64,000 nucleotides of DNA. Origin: Streptomyces sp. SID8374 (GTDB lineage Bacteria > Actinomycetota > Actinomycetes > Streptomycetales > Streptomycetaceae). The translations under genes were made by a program, and so were the position numbers. The notes beneath the pieces were generated by a model that made no database searches, was not told the origin of the DNA, and saw only the letters and a list, made by a program, of their open reading frames with translations. Shown piece after piece: positions 43,560 to 53,000 of this stretch; the stretch's first letter is position 1; every line of letters starts with the position of its first letter. The stretch spans positions 2,852,001-2,916,000 of the forward strand of contig NZ_WWGH01000001.1 of NCBI RefSeq assembly GCF_009865135.1, read 5' to 3'.

Positions 43560-44308
43560 CCCAGCAGACAGACCGTGAGCGCGAGCACGGGGAGGGCCGC
43601 CGCGTACGCCCATTGGGTCCGGGTGGCCGTCACCTCGTCGATCACGGGCATCGTGCCCGCGTACCCCCGGCTGACCATGGCGAGGTGGACGCGCTCGCCC
43701 CGTTCGTACGAGCGGATGAACAGGGCGCCCATCGAGGTGGCCAGGACGCCCCACTGCCGTACGCCGCGCGCCTCGAACCCCCGGGAGCGGCGGGCGATCG
43801 ACATACGCCGCATCTCGTCGGTGATGACGTCCCCGTACCGGATCATGAACGAGGCGATCTGGACGAGCAGTGGGGGCAGCTTCAGCCGCTGGAGGCCGAG
43901 CAGGACGGCCCGCAGCTCGGTGGTGGAGGCCAGGAGCACCGAGGCGGCAACGCCGAGGGTGGCCTTGGCCAGCACGTTCCAGGCGCCCCAGAGGCCGGGG
44001 ACGCTGACCGAGACGCCGAGGACCTCGGTCTGCTCGCCCGGCACCACGAACGGCATGAGCAGCGCGAACGCCACGAACGGCACCTCGATGACCAGCCGCT
44101 TCAGCAGGAAGCCGACCGGGATGCGGGCCGCCGCCGCGACGGCCGCCAGGAGCGCCGCGTACAGGGCGAAGGCCCACATCGCCTCACGCGGGGTGGAGAC
44201 GACCACGAGCACGAAGCCGAAGACGGCGGCCAGTTTGCAGTGCGGGGGCAGCCGGTGGACCGGGCTGTGTCCGTGCCGGTAGAGCTTGTGCGCGTGGCCC
44301 GCTCCCAT
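43547..44308 (-). CDS. cbiQ: ECF transporter transmembrane protein CbiQ
   Basis: A 253-residue T-component with five or six membrane segments and the two Ala-Arg-Gly-type coupling motifs: ARRSRGFEARG (about 175-185) and the second helix ending AMVSRGYAGTMP. These contact the ATPase grooves. The N-terminus has several His residues (GHAHKLYRHGHSPVHRL), which is usual for CbiQ. ATG at 44308. It is separated from cbiM by 90 bases containing several GGTC/GACC half-sites. Confidence 0.9.
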   Translation of the reverse strand: MGAGHAHKLYRHGHSPVHRLPPHCKLAAVFGFVLVVVSTPREAMWAFALYAALLAAVAAAARIPVGFLLKRLVIEVPFVAFALLMPFVVPGEQTEVLGVSVSVPGLWGAWNVLAKATLGVAASVLLASTTELRAVLLGLQRLKLPPLLVQIASFMIRYGDVITDEMRRMSIARRSRGFEARGVRQWGVLATSMGALFIRSYERGERVHLAMVSRGYAGTMPVIDEVTATRTQWAYAAALPVLALTVCLLGWTL

Positions 44309-44398
44309 GGTCAGACCTCTTCTCTGTCGGAGCACTTCGTTCTGTAGGACCAGAGAGTGATAAAGGTCGGACCTCAGACAGGTCAGGCCACTTCTCCA
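44309..44398. repeat. GGTC/GACC dyads between cbiM and cbiQ
   Basis: GGTCAGACC at 44309-44317 and AGGTCGGACCT at 44364-44374 are small inverted repeats, and CAGGTCAGGCC follows. They could form an intercistronic hairpin or be operator half-sites. No gene fits. Confidence 0.35.
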
Positions 44399-45457
44399 TC
44401 AGACGTTCTCGTGGTCGCGGGACGCCTCGGCGGACTCCTCCTTGCGGCGGCGCACCACCCAGAAGACGCCCGTGCCCACGACGACCGTGGCGCTGACGCC
44501 GATCACCCCGGCGAGACCGCCGGAGAGCCTCGCGTCGGAGATGTCGCCGACCCCGTAGTCGGCGAGCGGGGAGTCGGCCGCGCCGTGCTCCCGGACCTTC
44601 TCGTCGATGCCCTGGTCGGCGGCGACCCGCTCCAGGCCGTCGGGGTTGCCGGAGGCGTAGAAGGAGACGAACCCGGCGAGGACGAACGCCGAGACCAGGC
44701 CGGTGATCCAGAAGCCACGGGTCGACCGGGGCGCGGCGGCGGGCTCCGGTTCGCGCGTGGCGGCCGGGGCGTCGACCAGTTCGCCGTCGACCCGGAGCTT
44801 GAGGGGCGCGGCCAGGCCCTGGACGCCGTGGACGAGGTCCGGGCGTACGGCGAGGACGGCGCCGACGGTCAGCGCGGTGATGACCGCCTCGCCGATACCG
44901 ATCAGGATGTGTACGCCGACCATGGCCGTGAACACCTTGCCGATCGGGATGTCGGTGGTGCCGCCGATCCAGTAGAGCAGCGTGAACGCGGCGGCCGACA
45001 CGGGTACGGAGACCAGCGCGGCGACGAACGCCGAGGCGGTCGCGGACCGGCGGGTGCGCGGCAGGAGGCCGGTGAGCAGGCGGAACAGCGCGTACGCGAC
45101 GACGACGGTGACCACGCCCATGACGGTGATGTTCACGCCGAGCGCGGTGAGGCCGCCGTCCGCGAAGAAGATGCCCTGCATCAGCAGCACCACCGCCAGG
45201 CAGAGCACCGCCGTGTACGGCCCGACAAGGATCGCGGCCAGCGCCCCTCCCATCAGATGGCCGCTGGTACCGGCGGCCACCGGGAAGTTCAGCATCTGCA
45301 CGGCGAAGATGAACGCGGCCACCAGACCGGCGAGCGGGGCGGTGCGCTCGTCCAGTTCGCGGCGGGCGCCACGAAGGCTGACGGCGACCGCGCCGGCGGC
45401 GAGAACCCCGGCGGCGACGGAGACAGGTGCATCGATGAAACCATCGGGTACATGCAT
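44399..45457 (-). CDS. cbiM: CbiM-PDGLE fusion, substrate-binding subunit of a nickel/cobalt ECF transporter
   Basis: A 352-residue fusion. Residues 1-210 are the S-component CbiM/NikM, starting with the metal-coordinating N-terminus MHVPDGFID, where Met1 and His2 bind the metal after no processing. GTSGHLMGG and six or seven membrane segments follow. Residues about 250-340 are a CbiN/PDGLE-type domain with two membrane segments and PDGLERVAADQGI. ATG at 45457 keeps the His at position 2, which decides the start. Upstream lies a Nur-type inverted repeat (45555-45571), which points to nickel rather than cobalt. No cobalamin riboswitch was evident. Confidence 0.9.
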   Translation of the reverse strand: MHVPDGFIDAPVSVAAGVLAAGAVAVSLRGARRELDERTAPLAGLVAAFIFAVQMLNFPVAAGTSGHLMGGALAAILVGPYTAVLCLAVVLLMQGIFFADGGLTALGVNITVMGVVTVVVAYALFRLLTGLLPRTRRSATASAFVAALVSVPVSAAAFTLLYWIGGTTDIPIGKVFTAMVGVHILIGIGEAVITALTVGAVLAVRPDLVHGVQGLAAPLKLRVDGELVDAPAATREPEPAAAPRSTRGFWITGLVSAFVLAGFVSFYASGNPDGLERVAADQGIDEKVREHGAADSPLADYGVGDISDARLSGGLAGVIGVSATVVVGTGVFWVVRRRKEESAEASRDHENV

Positions 45458-45554
45458 GAGAAGGCTCCGCTTCCTGCGGTTCCGCACGGTGTCCGCGTCC
45501 GCGTGGACGCGGTTCTGCGGGCGGGGTCATGAACCCATCAATAATAGTGCTCTC

Positions 45555-45571
45555 TTGCGAACCATACGCAA
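45555..45571. promoter_or_regulatory. Nur-like nickel-responsive operator
   Basis: TTGCGAACCATACGCAA fits the Streptomyces Nur box pattern TTGCaa-N5-ttGCAA as I recall it. The dyad extends to CTCTTGCG/CGCAAGAG (45552-45574). It lies about 100 bases upstream of cbiM, next to a TATTAT on the minus strand that could be its -10. Nur with bound nickel would then repress the transporter. Confidence 0.6.
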
Positions 45572-45719
45572 GAGCTGGCCCCCGGCACCTGCGTCACATC
45601 CACCGCAGGCGAGAGCCTGGGCCTCACCTGCTGTCACGGTGAGCGGACGCCCACCGCGCCACTTCCGTGAAATATGGGACATTAGAGGGCAGAGCGATAC
45701 ATATAGGAGGAGCCGGCCC

Positions 45720-46148
45720 ATGTCCCCTGTGATCGAAGAACATGCACGCGCCCGGCTCATCACCGATGGCCCTCTGACCCGTCCGGTCCCCGTCGATCTG
45801 CGCTACGACGCCGCCGAGGACCCGCGCACCGTCCACATCACCCTGCCCGGCGGCACCGACTGGGCGTTCGGCCGCGACCTCCTGGAACGCGGCCTGCGCT
45901 CCCCGATCGAGCGCGGCGCCGTCCGCGTCTGGCCCTGCGGACGTACGCAGCTGATCGTGGAGCTGCACTCGACGGATGGGGTCGAGGTGTTCCAGTTCGA
46001 GATCAGGACCCTGATCCGCTTCCTGGCCCGCACCCGCGCACAGGCCGCGGCGACGGCCGCACCGTCGGACGGGACCCCGGAGAAGCAGCCGTCCCGCACC
46101 ACCACCGCCACCCGCCCGGAGCGGGGCGCCCCGGCGACCCGCGGCTGA
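45720..46148 (+). CDS. ssgE: SsgA-like sporulation/cell-division protein SsgE
   Basis: A 142-residue SALP family protein, unique to morphologically complex actinomycetes, acting in septation and spore-wall events. Family features are VPVDLRYDAAEDPRTVHITL, the WAFGRDLLERGLRSP block and GAVRVWPCGR. The C-terminal about 30 residues are Thr/Pro/Arg-rich. The synteny (penicillin-binding proteins and pmt nearby) fits ssgE of S. coelicolor (SCO3158, recalled), whose product is linked to spore separation. AGGAGGAG gives a very strong ribosome binding site. It could instead be another SALP paralog. Confidence 0.75.
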   Translation: MSPVIEEHARARLITDGPLTRPVPVDLRYDAAEDPRTVHITLPGGTDWAFGRDLLERGLRSPIERGAVRVWPCGRTQLIVELHSTDGVEVFQFEIRTLIRFLARTRAQAAATAAPSDGTPEKQPSRTTTATRPERGAPATRG

Positions 46149-46177
46149 GACCGGGACGTACGAGCGAAGAAGGTAGA

Positions 46178-46218
46178 CGGAGAAGGCCCCCGTGCTCATC
46201 GCACGGGGGCCTTCTCCG
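46178..46218. terminator. Bidirectional terminator between ssgE and the MMPL gene
   Basis: A perfect 18-bp stem (46178-46195 with 46201-46218) with loop TCATC, 29 bases after the ssgE stop and between convergent genes. Confidence 0.9.
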
Positions 46219-46347
46219 CGCCCCGGCCCCCCGTCCCCACAGGTGACCGGCGCTTCCGGGGCCGCGCTCCGCTCAGACGCGGTCCCGGGGCTCATGGAGG
46301 ACTCGAACGGCTCCGCGGAGTCCCCTTACAGGCCGGCCCGGGCGGGC

Positions 46348-48573
46348 TCAGACGCGTACGAGCTCGCGCTCGCCGCCGTCACCGCCGCCCTCGGAGCCGG
46401 CGGGCTCCTCCGTCAGCTGCTTCTGGAGCTTCTCGCCCTCCACGTCCACGTTGGGCAGCGCCCGGTCCAGCCAGCGCGGCAGCCACCAGGCCCGCTTGCC
46501 CAGCAGGGCCAGGACGGCCGGCACGATCGCCATGCGCACCACGAACGCGTCGAACAGGACGGCGATGGCGAGCGAGAAGCCGATCATCTTGATCATCTGC
46601 TCGCTGGAGCCGATGAAGCCCGAGAAGACGGCGATCATGATGACCGCTGCCGCCGTGACGACCCGTGCGCCGTGCTGGAAGCCGGTCACGATGGCCTGGC
46701 CGGGGCTCTCGCCGTGGACGAACGCCTCGCGCATCCGGGTGACGAGGAAGACCTCGTAGTCCATCGCGAGACCGAAGACCACACCGACCATGAAGATCGG
46801 CATCATGCTCATGATCGGACCGGTCTGCTCCACCCCGAAGAGCGAGCCGAGCCAGCCCCACTGGAAGACCGCGACGACCGCGCCGAGGGCCGCGACCACC
46901 GAGAGCAGGAAGCCGAGGGCCGCCTTCAGCGGGACGAGGACCGACCGGAAGACCAGCATCAGCAGCAGGAACGCGAGGCCGACGACGAGCGCCAGGTAGG
47001 GCAGCAGCGCGTCGTTCATCTTCTGCGAGAAGTCGATGTTCATCGCGGTGGCGCCGGTGACCAGGATCTCGGCCCCGGTGTCCGCCTTGATGGCCCCGCC
47101 CGCGTCACGGATGTCGTGGACGACCTCCTCCGTGGCGTGGGAGGACGGCCGGTCCTTCGGGATGACCGTGATCATCGCGGTGTCGCCGGCCTTGTTGAAC
47201 TGGGCCGGGGCGACGGCGACGACGCCGAGCCCTTCGATCTCCTCGCGGACCCGCTCGGCCGCGCCCTTCGCGTCGGAGCTGCCCTTGCCGTCCATGACGA
47301 CCATCAGCGGGCCGTTGAAGCCGGGGCCGAAGCCGTCGGAGAGCATGTCGTACGCCTGGCGCTGCGTGGTCGACTTCGGCTGGGCGCCGTCGTCGGGCAG
47401 GCCCATCTCCAGCGAGGCGGCCGGTACGGCGATGACGCCGAGGCCGAGGACGCCGACCAGCAGGACCCAGACGGGCCTGCGCAGCACGAACCGCGCCCAG
47501 CGGGTGCCCATGTTCGGCTTGGCCTCGGGACGGTTCTCCGCCTCGGCGGCCTTGCGCGCCTTGCGGCCCATGACCCGCTTGCCCGCGAAGCCCAGCAGGG
47601 CCGGGACGAGGGTGAGGGCGATGACCACGGCGATCGCGACCGTACCGGCGGCGGCGAAGCCCATCTTCGTCAGCATCGGGATGTTGACGACGGCCAGGCC
47701 CACCAGGGCGATGACCACGGTGAGACCGGCGAAGACGACGGCCGACCCGGCGGTGCCCACGGCCCGCCCGGCGGCCTCCTCGCGCTCCCGGCCCTCGGCC
47801 AGTTCGGCGCGGTAGCGGGAGACGATGAAGAGGGCGTAGTCGATGCCGACCGCGAGGCCGATCATCATGGCGAGCGTCGAGGTGGTGGAGCCGAGGTCCA
47901 GGACGTTGGCCAGCGCGGTGATCAGCGAGACCCCGATGCCGACCCCGATCAGGGCGGTCAGCAGCGGCAGCCCGGCCGCGATCAGCGAGCCGAAGGTGAT
48001 GACCAGGACGACGGCGGCGATGGCGACACCGATGATCTCGGCGGCCCCGGTGTGCGGCATGACCTGGAGCGCGTCACCGCCGATCTCCACCTTCATGCCG
48101 CTCTGCTGCGCGTCCTTGCCCGCCTCCTTCAGGGCGTCGGTGGTCTTGTCGGTCAGCTCCATGGAGTTGACCTTGTAGGAGACCGCGACGTACGCCGTCG
48201 AACCGTCCTCGCTCACGGCCTGCGCCTCGAACGGGTCGGCGACCGAGGCGATCTGGTCGGAGCCGGAGTCCAGTTCCTTGACGATGCCCTGGATCTCGCT
48301 CTTGTTGGCCGAGTCGGTCACCTTCTCGCCCTCGGGCGCCTTGAAGACGACCCGGGCGGTGGCCCCGTCGGCACTGGAGCCGGGGAAGCGCTGTTCCAGC
48401 AGGTCGAAGGTGCGCTGCGCCTCCGTACCGGGGATGGAGAAGGAACTGGAGGTGGCGGTGGACGCGGAGGCCGCGCCGAATCCGGCGAGCGCCAGCAGTG
48501 CCACCCAGACCAGGGCGACATAGCGGCGGCGCCGGAAGGCGAACCGTCCGAGCTTGTAGAGGAAAGTGGCCAC
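46348..48573 (-). CDS. MMPL/RND family exporter
   Basis: A 741-residue RND-type membrane protein with 12 predicted membrane segments in two halves, each with a large extracytoplasmic loop. It contains family phrases such as GLAVGIDYALFIVSRYR in half 1 and VVFGLAMDYEVFLVTRMREA in half 2, whose Asp and Tyr pairs form the proton relay. MMPL proteins export lipids, siderophores or drugs using the proton gradient. The GTG start at 48573 has GGGAG upstream. The C-terminus is acidic. The divergently placed TetR gene upstream is in the same orientation and probably controls it. Confidence 0.9.
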   Translation of the reverse strand: MATFLYKLGRFAFRRRRYVALVWVALLALAGFGAASASTATSSSFSIPGTEAQRTFDLLEQRFPGSSADGATARVVFKAPEGEKVTDSANKSEIQGIVKELDSGSDQIASVADPFEAQAVSEDGSTAYVAVSYKVNSMELTDKTTDALKEAGKDAQQSGMKVEIGGDALQVMPHTGAAEIIGVAIAAVVLVITFGSLIAAGLPLLTALIGVGIGVSLITALANVLDLGSTTSTLAMMIGLAVGIDYALFIVSRYRAELAEGREREEAAGRAVGTAGSAVVFAGLTVVIALVGLAVVNIPMLTKMGFAAAGTVAIAVVIALTLVPALLGFAGKRVMGRKARKAAEAENRPEAKPNMGTRWARFVLRRPVWVLLVGVLGLGVIAVPAASLEMGLPDDGAQPKSTTQRQAYDMLSDGFGPGFNGPLMVVMDGKGSSDAKGAAERVREEIEGLGVVAVAPAQFNKAGDTAMITVIPKDRPSSHATEEVVHDIRDAGGAIKADTGAEILVTGATAMNIDFSQKMNDALLPYLALVVGLAFLLLMLVFRSVLVPLKAALGFLLSVVAALGAVVAVFQWGWLGSLFGVEQTGPIMSMMPIFMVGVVFGLAMDYEVFLVTRMREAFVHGESPGQAIVTGFQHGARVVTAAAVIMIAVFSGFIGSSEQMIKMIGFSLAIAVLFDAFVVRMAIVPAVLALLGKRAWWLPRWLDRALPNVDVEGEKLQKQLTEEPAGSEGGGDGGERELVRV

Positions 48574-48699
48574 GGGGGCGTACTCCCGGTCAGGTCGTAT
48601 GAGTGGATTTGGGCGTGTGGAACCAGCCCGACGACGAGAGCGGCGTGTCAGGGTCAGGCACAACGTCGGGGAGAGGGCCGTGCGGGTGGGACGGGGACG

Positions 48700-49272
48700 T
48701 CAGACTCCGAGAGCGGGGAGAATCACGGAGTCCACGTAATCGAGGAGGAACGCCTGGTCGACCGGGCGGTCCTCGATCAGCTGCCGGGCGGCGAGCGCGC
48801 CGATCAGCATGTGCGGGATGTACCTCAGCGCCGGGTTGTCCGGGCTCAGCTCACCCCTCTCCACGGCCCGTTGCAGCAGCTGGTCGAGGCCGGTCATCTC
48901 CGGCTCGATCAGCAGCTCGCGCAGGGCCTGGAGCAGCTCGGGGTACTCATGGACGGCTTGGCTCAGACCCCGCATCAGCGCGGCGTCCTTCTCCATCTGG
49001 CAGTCGTCGGTCCGGCTCAGCGCGGCGTGGAAGTCCCCCCGCAGCGAACCGGTGTCGATGTCGGCGAGGCTCCCCGGCTTGCTGTGCCGCAGCGCCTTGG
49101 CGACCAGCTCGGGCTTGGAGCCCCACTGGCGGTAGAGGGTGGCCTTGCTGGACCGGGTACGGGCGGCGATGGCGTCCATGGTCAGGGCGTCGTAGCCGAC
49201 CTCGCGGAGCAGGTCGAGGACGGATTCGTACAGCTCGCCCTCGCGCTCGGGGGTCAGCCTGGTGCGCGCCAT
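48700..49272 (-). CDS. TetR-family repressor
   Basis: A 190-residue repressor with the N-terminal HTH (LREVGYDALTMDAIAARTRS then SKATLYRQWGSK) and a ligand-binding C-terminal domain with the TetR_C phrase DTGSLRGDF. It lies 126 bases upstream of the MMPL exporter on the same strand and is divergent from the tricorn gene. Two palindromes with GAAAC/GTTTC cores (49336-49350 and 49377-49398) lie in the intergenic region and are the probable operators. The pattern fits an efflux-pump repressor responding to the pump substrate. Confidence 0.92.
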   Translation of the reverse strand: MARTRLTPEREGELYESVLDLLREVGYDALTMDAIAARTRSSKATLYRQWGSKPELVAKALRHSKPGSLADIDTGSLRGDFHAALSRTDDCQMEKDAALMRGLSQAVHEYPELLQALRELLIEPEMTGLDQLLQRAVERGELSPDNPALRYIPHMLIGALAARQLIEDRPVDQAFLLDYVDSVILPALGV

Positions 49273-49335
49273 GTGCCGACCTCCTTCGCATGCTGCCGGT
49301 TCTTCGTCCCGGCCCGGTGTTCCGCTCACCATCGA

Positions 49336-49398
49336 ACGAAACTGTTTCGTACACCTGAACCGTACCCCTACCATCCAGCGAAACGAAATCGTTTCGCT
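49336..49398. promoter_or_regulatory. Two TetR operator palindromes
   Basis: Site 1 is ACGAAACTGTTTCGT (49336-49350), with 7-bp arms around one base. Site 2 has arms AGCGAAACGA (49377-49386) and TCGTTTCGCT (49389-49398) around AA. Both share CGAAAC/GTTTCG half-sites and lie in the 179-base gap between tetR and the tricorn gene, so both genes may be controlled. Confidence 0.75.
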
Positions 49399-49451
49399 TG
49401 TGGGCTGCACCACAAGTTGCCCCGGGCCCTTCGCGCGGAAAGCATTGGAGG

Positions 49452-52400
49452 GTGAGTGACGACGTCGCGTATCTCCGGTTCCCGCACCTCCACCAGGACA
49501 TGCTCTGCTTCGCCGCCGAGGACGACCTCTGGGTCGCCCCCCTCGCACCGGCGGGCCACCGGCCGGGACGGGCCTGGCGGGTGACCGTCGACCGGACCCG
49601 GGTCAGCCATCCCCGCTTCTCGCCCGACGGCACCTCCATCGCCTACACGACCTGGCGCACCCTCGACCCCGAGATCCACCTCGCCCCGGTGGACGGCGGC
49701 CCGGCCCGCCGGCTCACCTACTGGGGGTCGACCGACGCCCGGGTCTGCGGCTGGAGCCCCGATCCCGCCGACGCCTCCCAGATCCTCGCCGTCTCCTCCC
49801 ACAACCAGCCGTTCTCGTACTTCTCCTGGGCCTACAGCGTCCCCACCGACGGCAGCCCCGGCGGGCGGCTCCCCTGGGGCCCGGTCTCCGACATCGCGGT
49901 CGCCGACCTCGACGGCGAGCGCCGCACCCTGCTGCTGACCGGCACGCCCCCGCACGAACCGGCCGCCTGGAAGCGCTACCGGGGCGGGGCCATGGGCCGC
50001 CTCTGGCTGCACGGCGAGCGGCTGCTGCCGGACATCGGCGGCCACCTCGCCTCGCCGATGTTCGTGGGCCGCCGCATCGCGTTCCTCTCCGACCACGAGG
50101 GCGTCGGCAACCTCTACTCCTACCGGACCGACGGCACCGATCTGCGCCGCCACACCGACCACGACGCCTTCTACGCCCGCAACGCCTCCAGCGACGGCCA
50201 CCGCGTCGTCTACCAGTGCGCGGGTGACCTCTGGCTGGTCGAGGACCTGGAGTCGCCGGACGCCACCCCGCGCAAGCTGGAGGTACGGCTCGGCGGGCCG
50301 CGCACCGGCCGGCGCCACTACCAGGTGCCCGCCGCCGCCAACGTCGACTCGCTCTCGGTCGACGAGACGGGCCGGGCCAGCGCCGTCACCGTACGCGGCA
50401 GCCTCTACTGGCTCACCCACCGCGACGGCCCCGCCCGCACCATCAGCGACACCCCGGGGGTGCGGGTGCGGCTGCCGGAGATGCTGGGGAGCGGGGGGCA
50501 GGTCGCGTACGTCACCGACGCGGACGGCGAGGACGCGGTGGAGATCGGCTACCTGCCGCGCGCCAGCGGCGACCGGGCCCCGCGCCGGCTCGCCTCGGGG
50601 CAGCTCGGCCGCGTACAGGAGATGGTCTCCGACCCGGACGGGGAGCGCCTGGCCATCGCCTCGAACGACGGGCGGCTGCTGCTCCTGGACACGGGGGAGC
50701 CGGAGGCGGTGGCGGACCGGGGACCCGGCGGCTCCACCCGCGCCGACCTCTACGCGGCGACGGGCGCGGCGGTCCTGGACAGCGCGGCCCCGGTCGACGA
50801 ACACCCCGGCCTCACCGAGCTGATCCGCTCGGTCAACGGCCCCGTCCGCGACCTGGCGTTCTCCCCCGACGGCGACTGGCTGACCTGGTCGCACCCGGGC
50901 ATCGGCCGCTCGCTGCGGCAGATCAAGCTGGCCCGGATCTCCGGCCCCGGCGCCCCGGTGATCGTGGACGTGACCAACGGCCGCTTCGAGGACGAGAACC
51001 CGGTCTTCACGGAGGACGGCCGCTACCTCGCGTTCCTGTCCTGGCGGGGCTTCGACCCGGTGTACGACGTCCACACCGGCGACCTCTCCTTCCCGCTGGG
51101 CTGCCGCCCCTACCTGGTCCCGCTCTCCTCGGCCACCCCCTCGCCCTTCGCGCTCTCCCCGGACGGGCGCCCGGCGGCGGGCGGCCTGGACCCGATAGAC
51201 GTTCCGGAGGGAGGTGGTACGTCGGAGGGGTCGACGGTCATGGTGGAGTTCGAGGGCCTGGAGAGCCGGGTGACGCCCTTCCCGGTCTCCGCCTCGAAGT
51301 ATTCGGCGCTGCACCCGGTGAGCGGGGGCGGTCTTGTCTGGCTGCGCTGGCCCATCTCGGGGGCGCTGGGCGAGACGTTCGCCAACCCGGCCGACATGTC
51401 GGGGCGGCCGACGCTGGAGCACTTCAACATCGCGAAGGCGCGTAAGACCGAACTGGTCGACCACCTCGACTGGTTCGCGGTCAGCGGCGACGCGTCCCGG
51501 CTCGTCGTGATGGACGACGGCGAGCTCCGCGCCGTACCGGCTACGGAACCCGGCGACACGGACTCCACGGTCTATCTGGACCTGCGCCGCATCCTGCACG
51601 AGGTCGACCCGGGGGCGGAGTGGCGTCAGGCGTACGGGGAGGCGGGCCGGATCATCCGCTCCTTCTTCTGGGAGCCGGACATGTGCGGGATCGACTGGGA
51701 CGGGGTGCTGGACCAGTACCGCCCGCTGGTCGAACGGGTCGCCTCCCCCGACGAGTTCGCGGATCTGCTGCGCGAGGTGCTGGGCGAGCTGGGCACCTCG
51801 CACGCGTACGTCTCCCCCGCCCGCCGCAACGAGGGCCCGCCGCACTACCAGCGGGCGATGGGCCTGCTCGGCGCCAACCTGGTCTGCCGGGACGGCGCTT
51901 GGACCCTCCAGCGCATCCTGCCCGGCGACTCCTCGGACTCCAAGGCCCGTTCACCCCTGGCCGGTACGGGGATCAGGGAGGGCGCGGTCCTCACCCATGT
52001 GGACGGCCGCCCGGTGGACCCGGTGACGGGCCCGTTCCCGCTGCTGACGGCGGCGGGCGGTACGACGGTGGAGCTGACGTTCACCCCGGCGGGCGGCGGC
52101 CCCTCACGCCGGGTGGCGATCCTGCCCCTGGTGGACGAGCGCCCGCTGCGCTACCAGGACTGGGTGGCCAAACGGCGTGACGTCGTACGGGAGTTGAGCG
52201 GCGGCAAGTGCGGCTACCTGCACATCCCGGACATGGGCGGCTCGGGCTGGGCCCAGTTCAACCGGGACCTGCGCCTGGAGGTCTCCCGCCCCGCCCTGAT
52301 CGTGGACGTACGGGGCAACGCGGGCGGCCACATCAGCGAGCTGGTCGTGGAGAAGCTCACCCGCAAGATCCTCGGCTGGGACCTCACCCGTAACGCCCAG

Positions 52401-52829
52401 GCGGTGAGCTACGCCTCCAACGCCCCGCGCGGCCCGGTCGTCGCCCTGGCCGACGAGGCGACCTCCTCCGACGGCGACATGATCACCGCCGCGTTCCGGC
52501 TGCTGAAGCTGGGCCCGGTGGTAGGCCAGCGCACCTGGGGCGGGGTGGTCGGCATGACCGGCCGCCACCGCCTGGGCGACGGCACGGTGATCACGGTCCC
52601 GATGAACGCCGCCTGGTTCGACACGTACGGCTGGTCGGTGGAGAACCACGGCGTCGAACCGGACCTGGAGGCCCTGCGCACCCCCCTGGACTGGGCGGAG
52701 GGCCGCCACGCGGTCCTGGACGACGCGGTCCAAGTGGCCCTGGACCTCCTGGCGGCCCACCCGGCGTCGACACCCCCGTCGTACGACACGGCCCCGAACC
52801 TGCGGCGGCCGCCGCTGCCGCCACGGTGA
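49452..52829 (+). CDS. Tricorn-type protease
   Basis: An 1125-residue giant peptidase that processes oligopeptides downstream of the proteasome. Two beta-propellers fill about 5-690 (FAAEDDLWVAPL near the start, and repeats such as GGQVAYVTDADGEDAVEIGY). The C1 domain holds His784 (GTSHAYV), a PDZ domain lies at about 835-910 (IREGAVLTHVDGRPV), and the C2 domain carries Ser1006-Asp1007 (TSSDGDM) and Glu1069 (NHGVEPD), matching the tetrad of the archaeal enzyme. The GTG start at 49452 has GGAGG immediately before it and GGAAAG at better spacing. Divergent from tetR, it may share its operators. Confidence 0.92.
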   Translation: MSDDVAYLRFPHLHQDMLCFAAEDDLWVAPLAPAGHRPGRAWRVTVDRTRVSHPRFSPDGTSIAYTTWRTLDPEIHLAPVDGGPARRLTYWGSTDARVCGWSPDPADASQILAVSSHNQPFSYFSWAYSVPTDGSPGGRLPWGPVSDIAVADLDGERRTLLLTGTPPHEPAAWKRYRGGAMGRLWLHGERLLPDIGGHLASPMFVGRRIAFLSDHEGVGNLYSYRTDGTDLRRHTDHDAFYARNASSDGHRVVYQCAGDLWLVEDLESPDATPRKLEVRLGGPRTGRRHYQVPAAANVDSLSVDETGRASAVTVRGSLYWLTHRDGPARTISDTPGVRVRLPEMLGSGGQVAYVTDADGEDAVEIGYLPRASGDRAPRRLASGQLGRVQEMVSDPDGERLAIASNDGRLLLLDTGEPEAVADRGPGGSTRADLYAATGAAVLDSAAPVDEHPGLTELIRSVNGPVRDLAFSPDGDWLTWSHPGIGRSLRQIKLARISGPGAPVIVDVTNGRFEDENPVFTEDGRYLAFLSWRGFDPVYDVHTGDLSFPLGCRPYLVPLSSATPSPFALSPDGRPAAGGLDPIDVPEGGGTSEGSTVMVEFEGLESRVTPFPVSASKYSALHPVSGGGLVWLRWPISGALGETFANPADMSGRPTLEHFNIAKARKTELVDHLDWFAVSGDASRLVVMDDGELRAVPATEPGDTDSTVYLDLRRILHEVDPGAEWRQAYGEAGRIIRSFFWEPDMCGIDWDGVLDQYRPLVERVASPDEFADLLREVLGELGTSHAYVSPARRNEGPPHYQRAMGLLGANLVCRDGAWTLQRILPGDSSDSKARSPLAGTGIREGAVLTHVDGRPVDPVTGPFPLLTAAGGTTVELTFTPAGGGPSRRVAILPLVDERPLRYQDWVAKRRDVVRELSGGKCGYLHIPDMGGSGWAQFNRDLRLEVSRPALIVDVRGNAGGHISELVVEKLTRKILGWDLTRNAQAVSYASNAPRGPVVALADEATSSDGDMITAAFRLLKLGPVVGQRTWGGVVGMTGRHRLGDGTVITVPMNAAWFDTYGWSVENHGVEPDLEALRTPLDWAEGRHAVLDDAVQVALDLLAAHPASTPPSYDTAPNLRRPPLPPR

Positions 52830-52908
52830 CGGGTCGTAGACCAAGCCTGTCCGGCGATTGAGGACATCTCTTCCGGCCCAGGTCCGGGGCGCACCCCGGA
52901 CAGCAAGA

Positions 52909-52942
52909 AGGAGGCGCACCCGGAACCCCGGGTGCGCCTCCT
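52909..52942. terminator. Terminator between the tricorn and csbD genes
   Basis: A perfect 15-bp stem (arm AGGAGGCGCACCCGG, 52909-52923, with 52928-52942) and loop AACC, located between convergent genes. Confidence 0.85.
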
Positions 52943-53000
52943 GAAGCGACGCGCACGCACGCGCGAACCGCAGCGCGCACGCGTCACACCTCAGCGACCG

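Noticed and set aside
45458..45719. Cobalamin riboswitch ahead of cbiM
   Set aside because: No B12-box-like element recognised. The space holds a Nur-type inverted repeat, and the distance to the start is short for an aptamer.
46192..49455. A 1087-residue open frame on the plus strand opposite the MMPL and TetR genes
   Set aside because: It is an antisense shadow caused by high GC bias. The minus strand carries clear MMPL and TetR motifs, and this frame has no domain.
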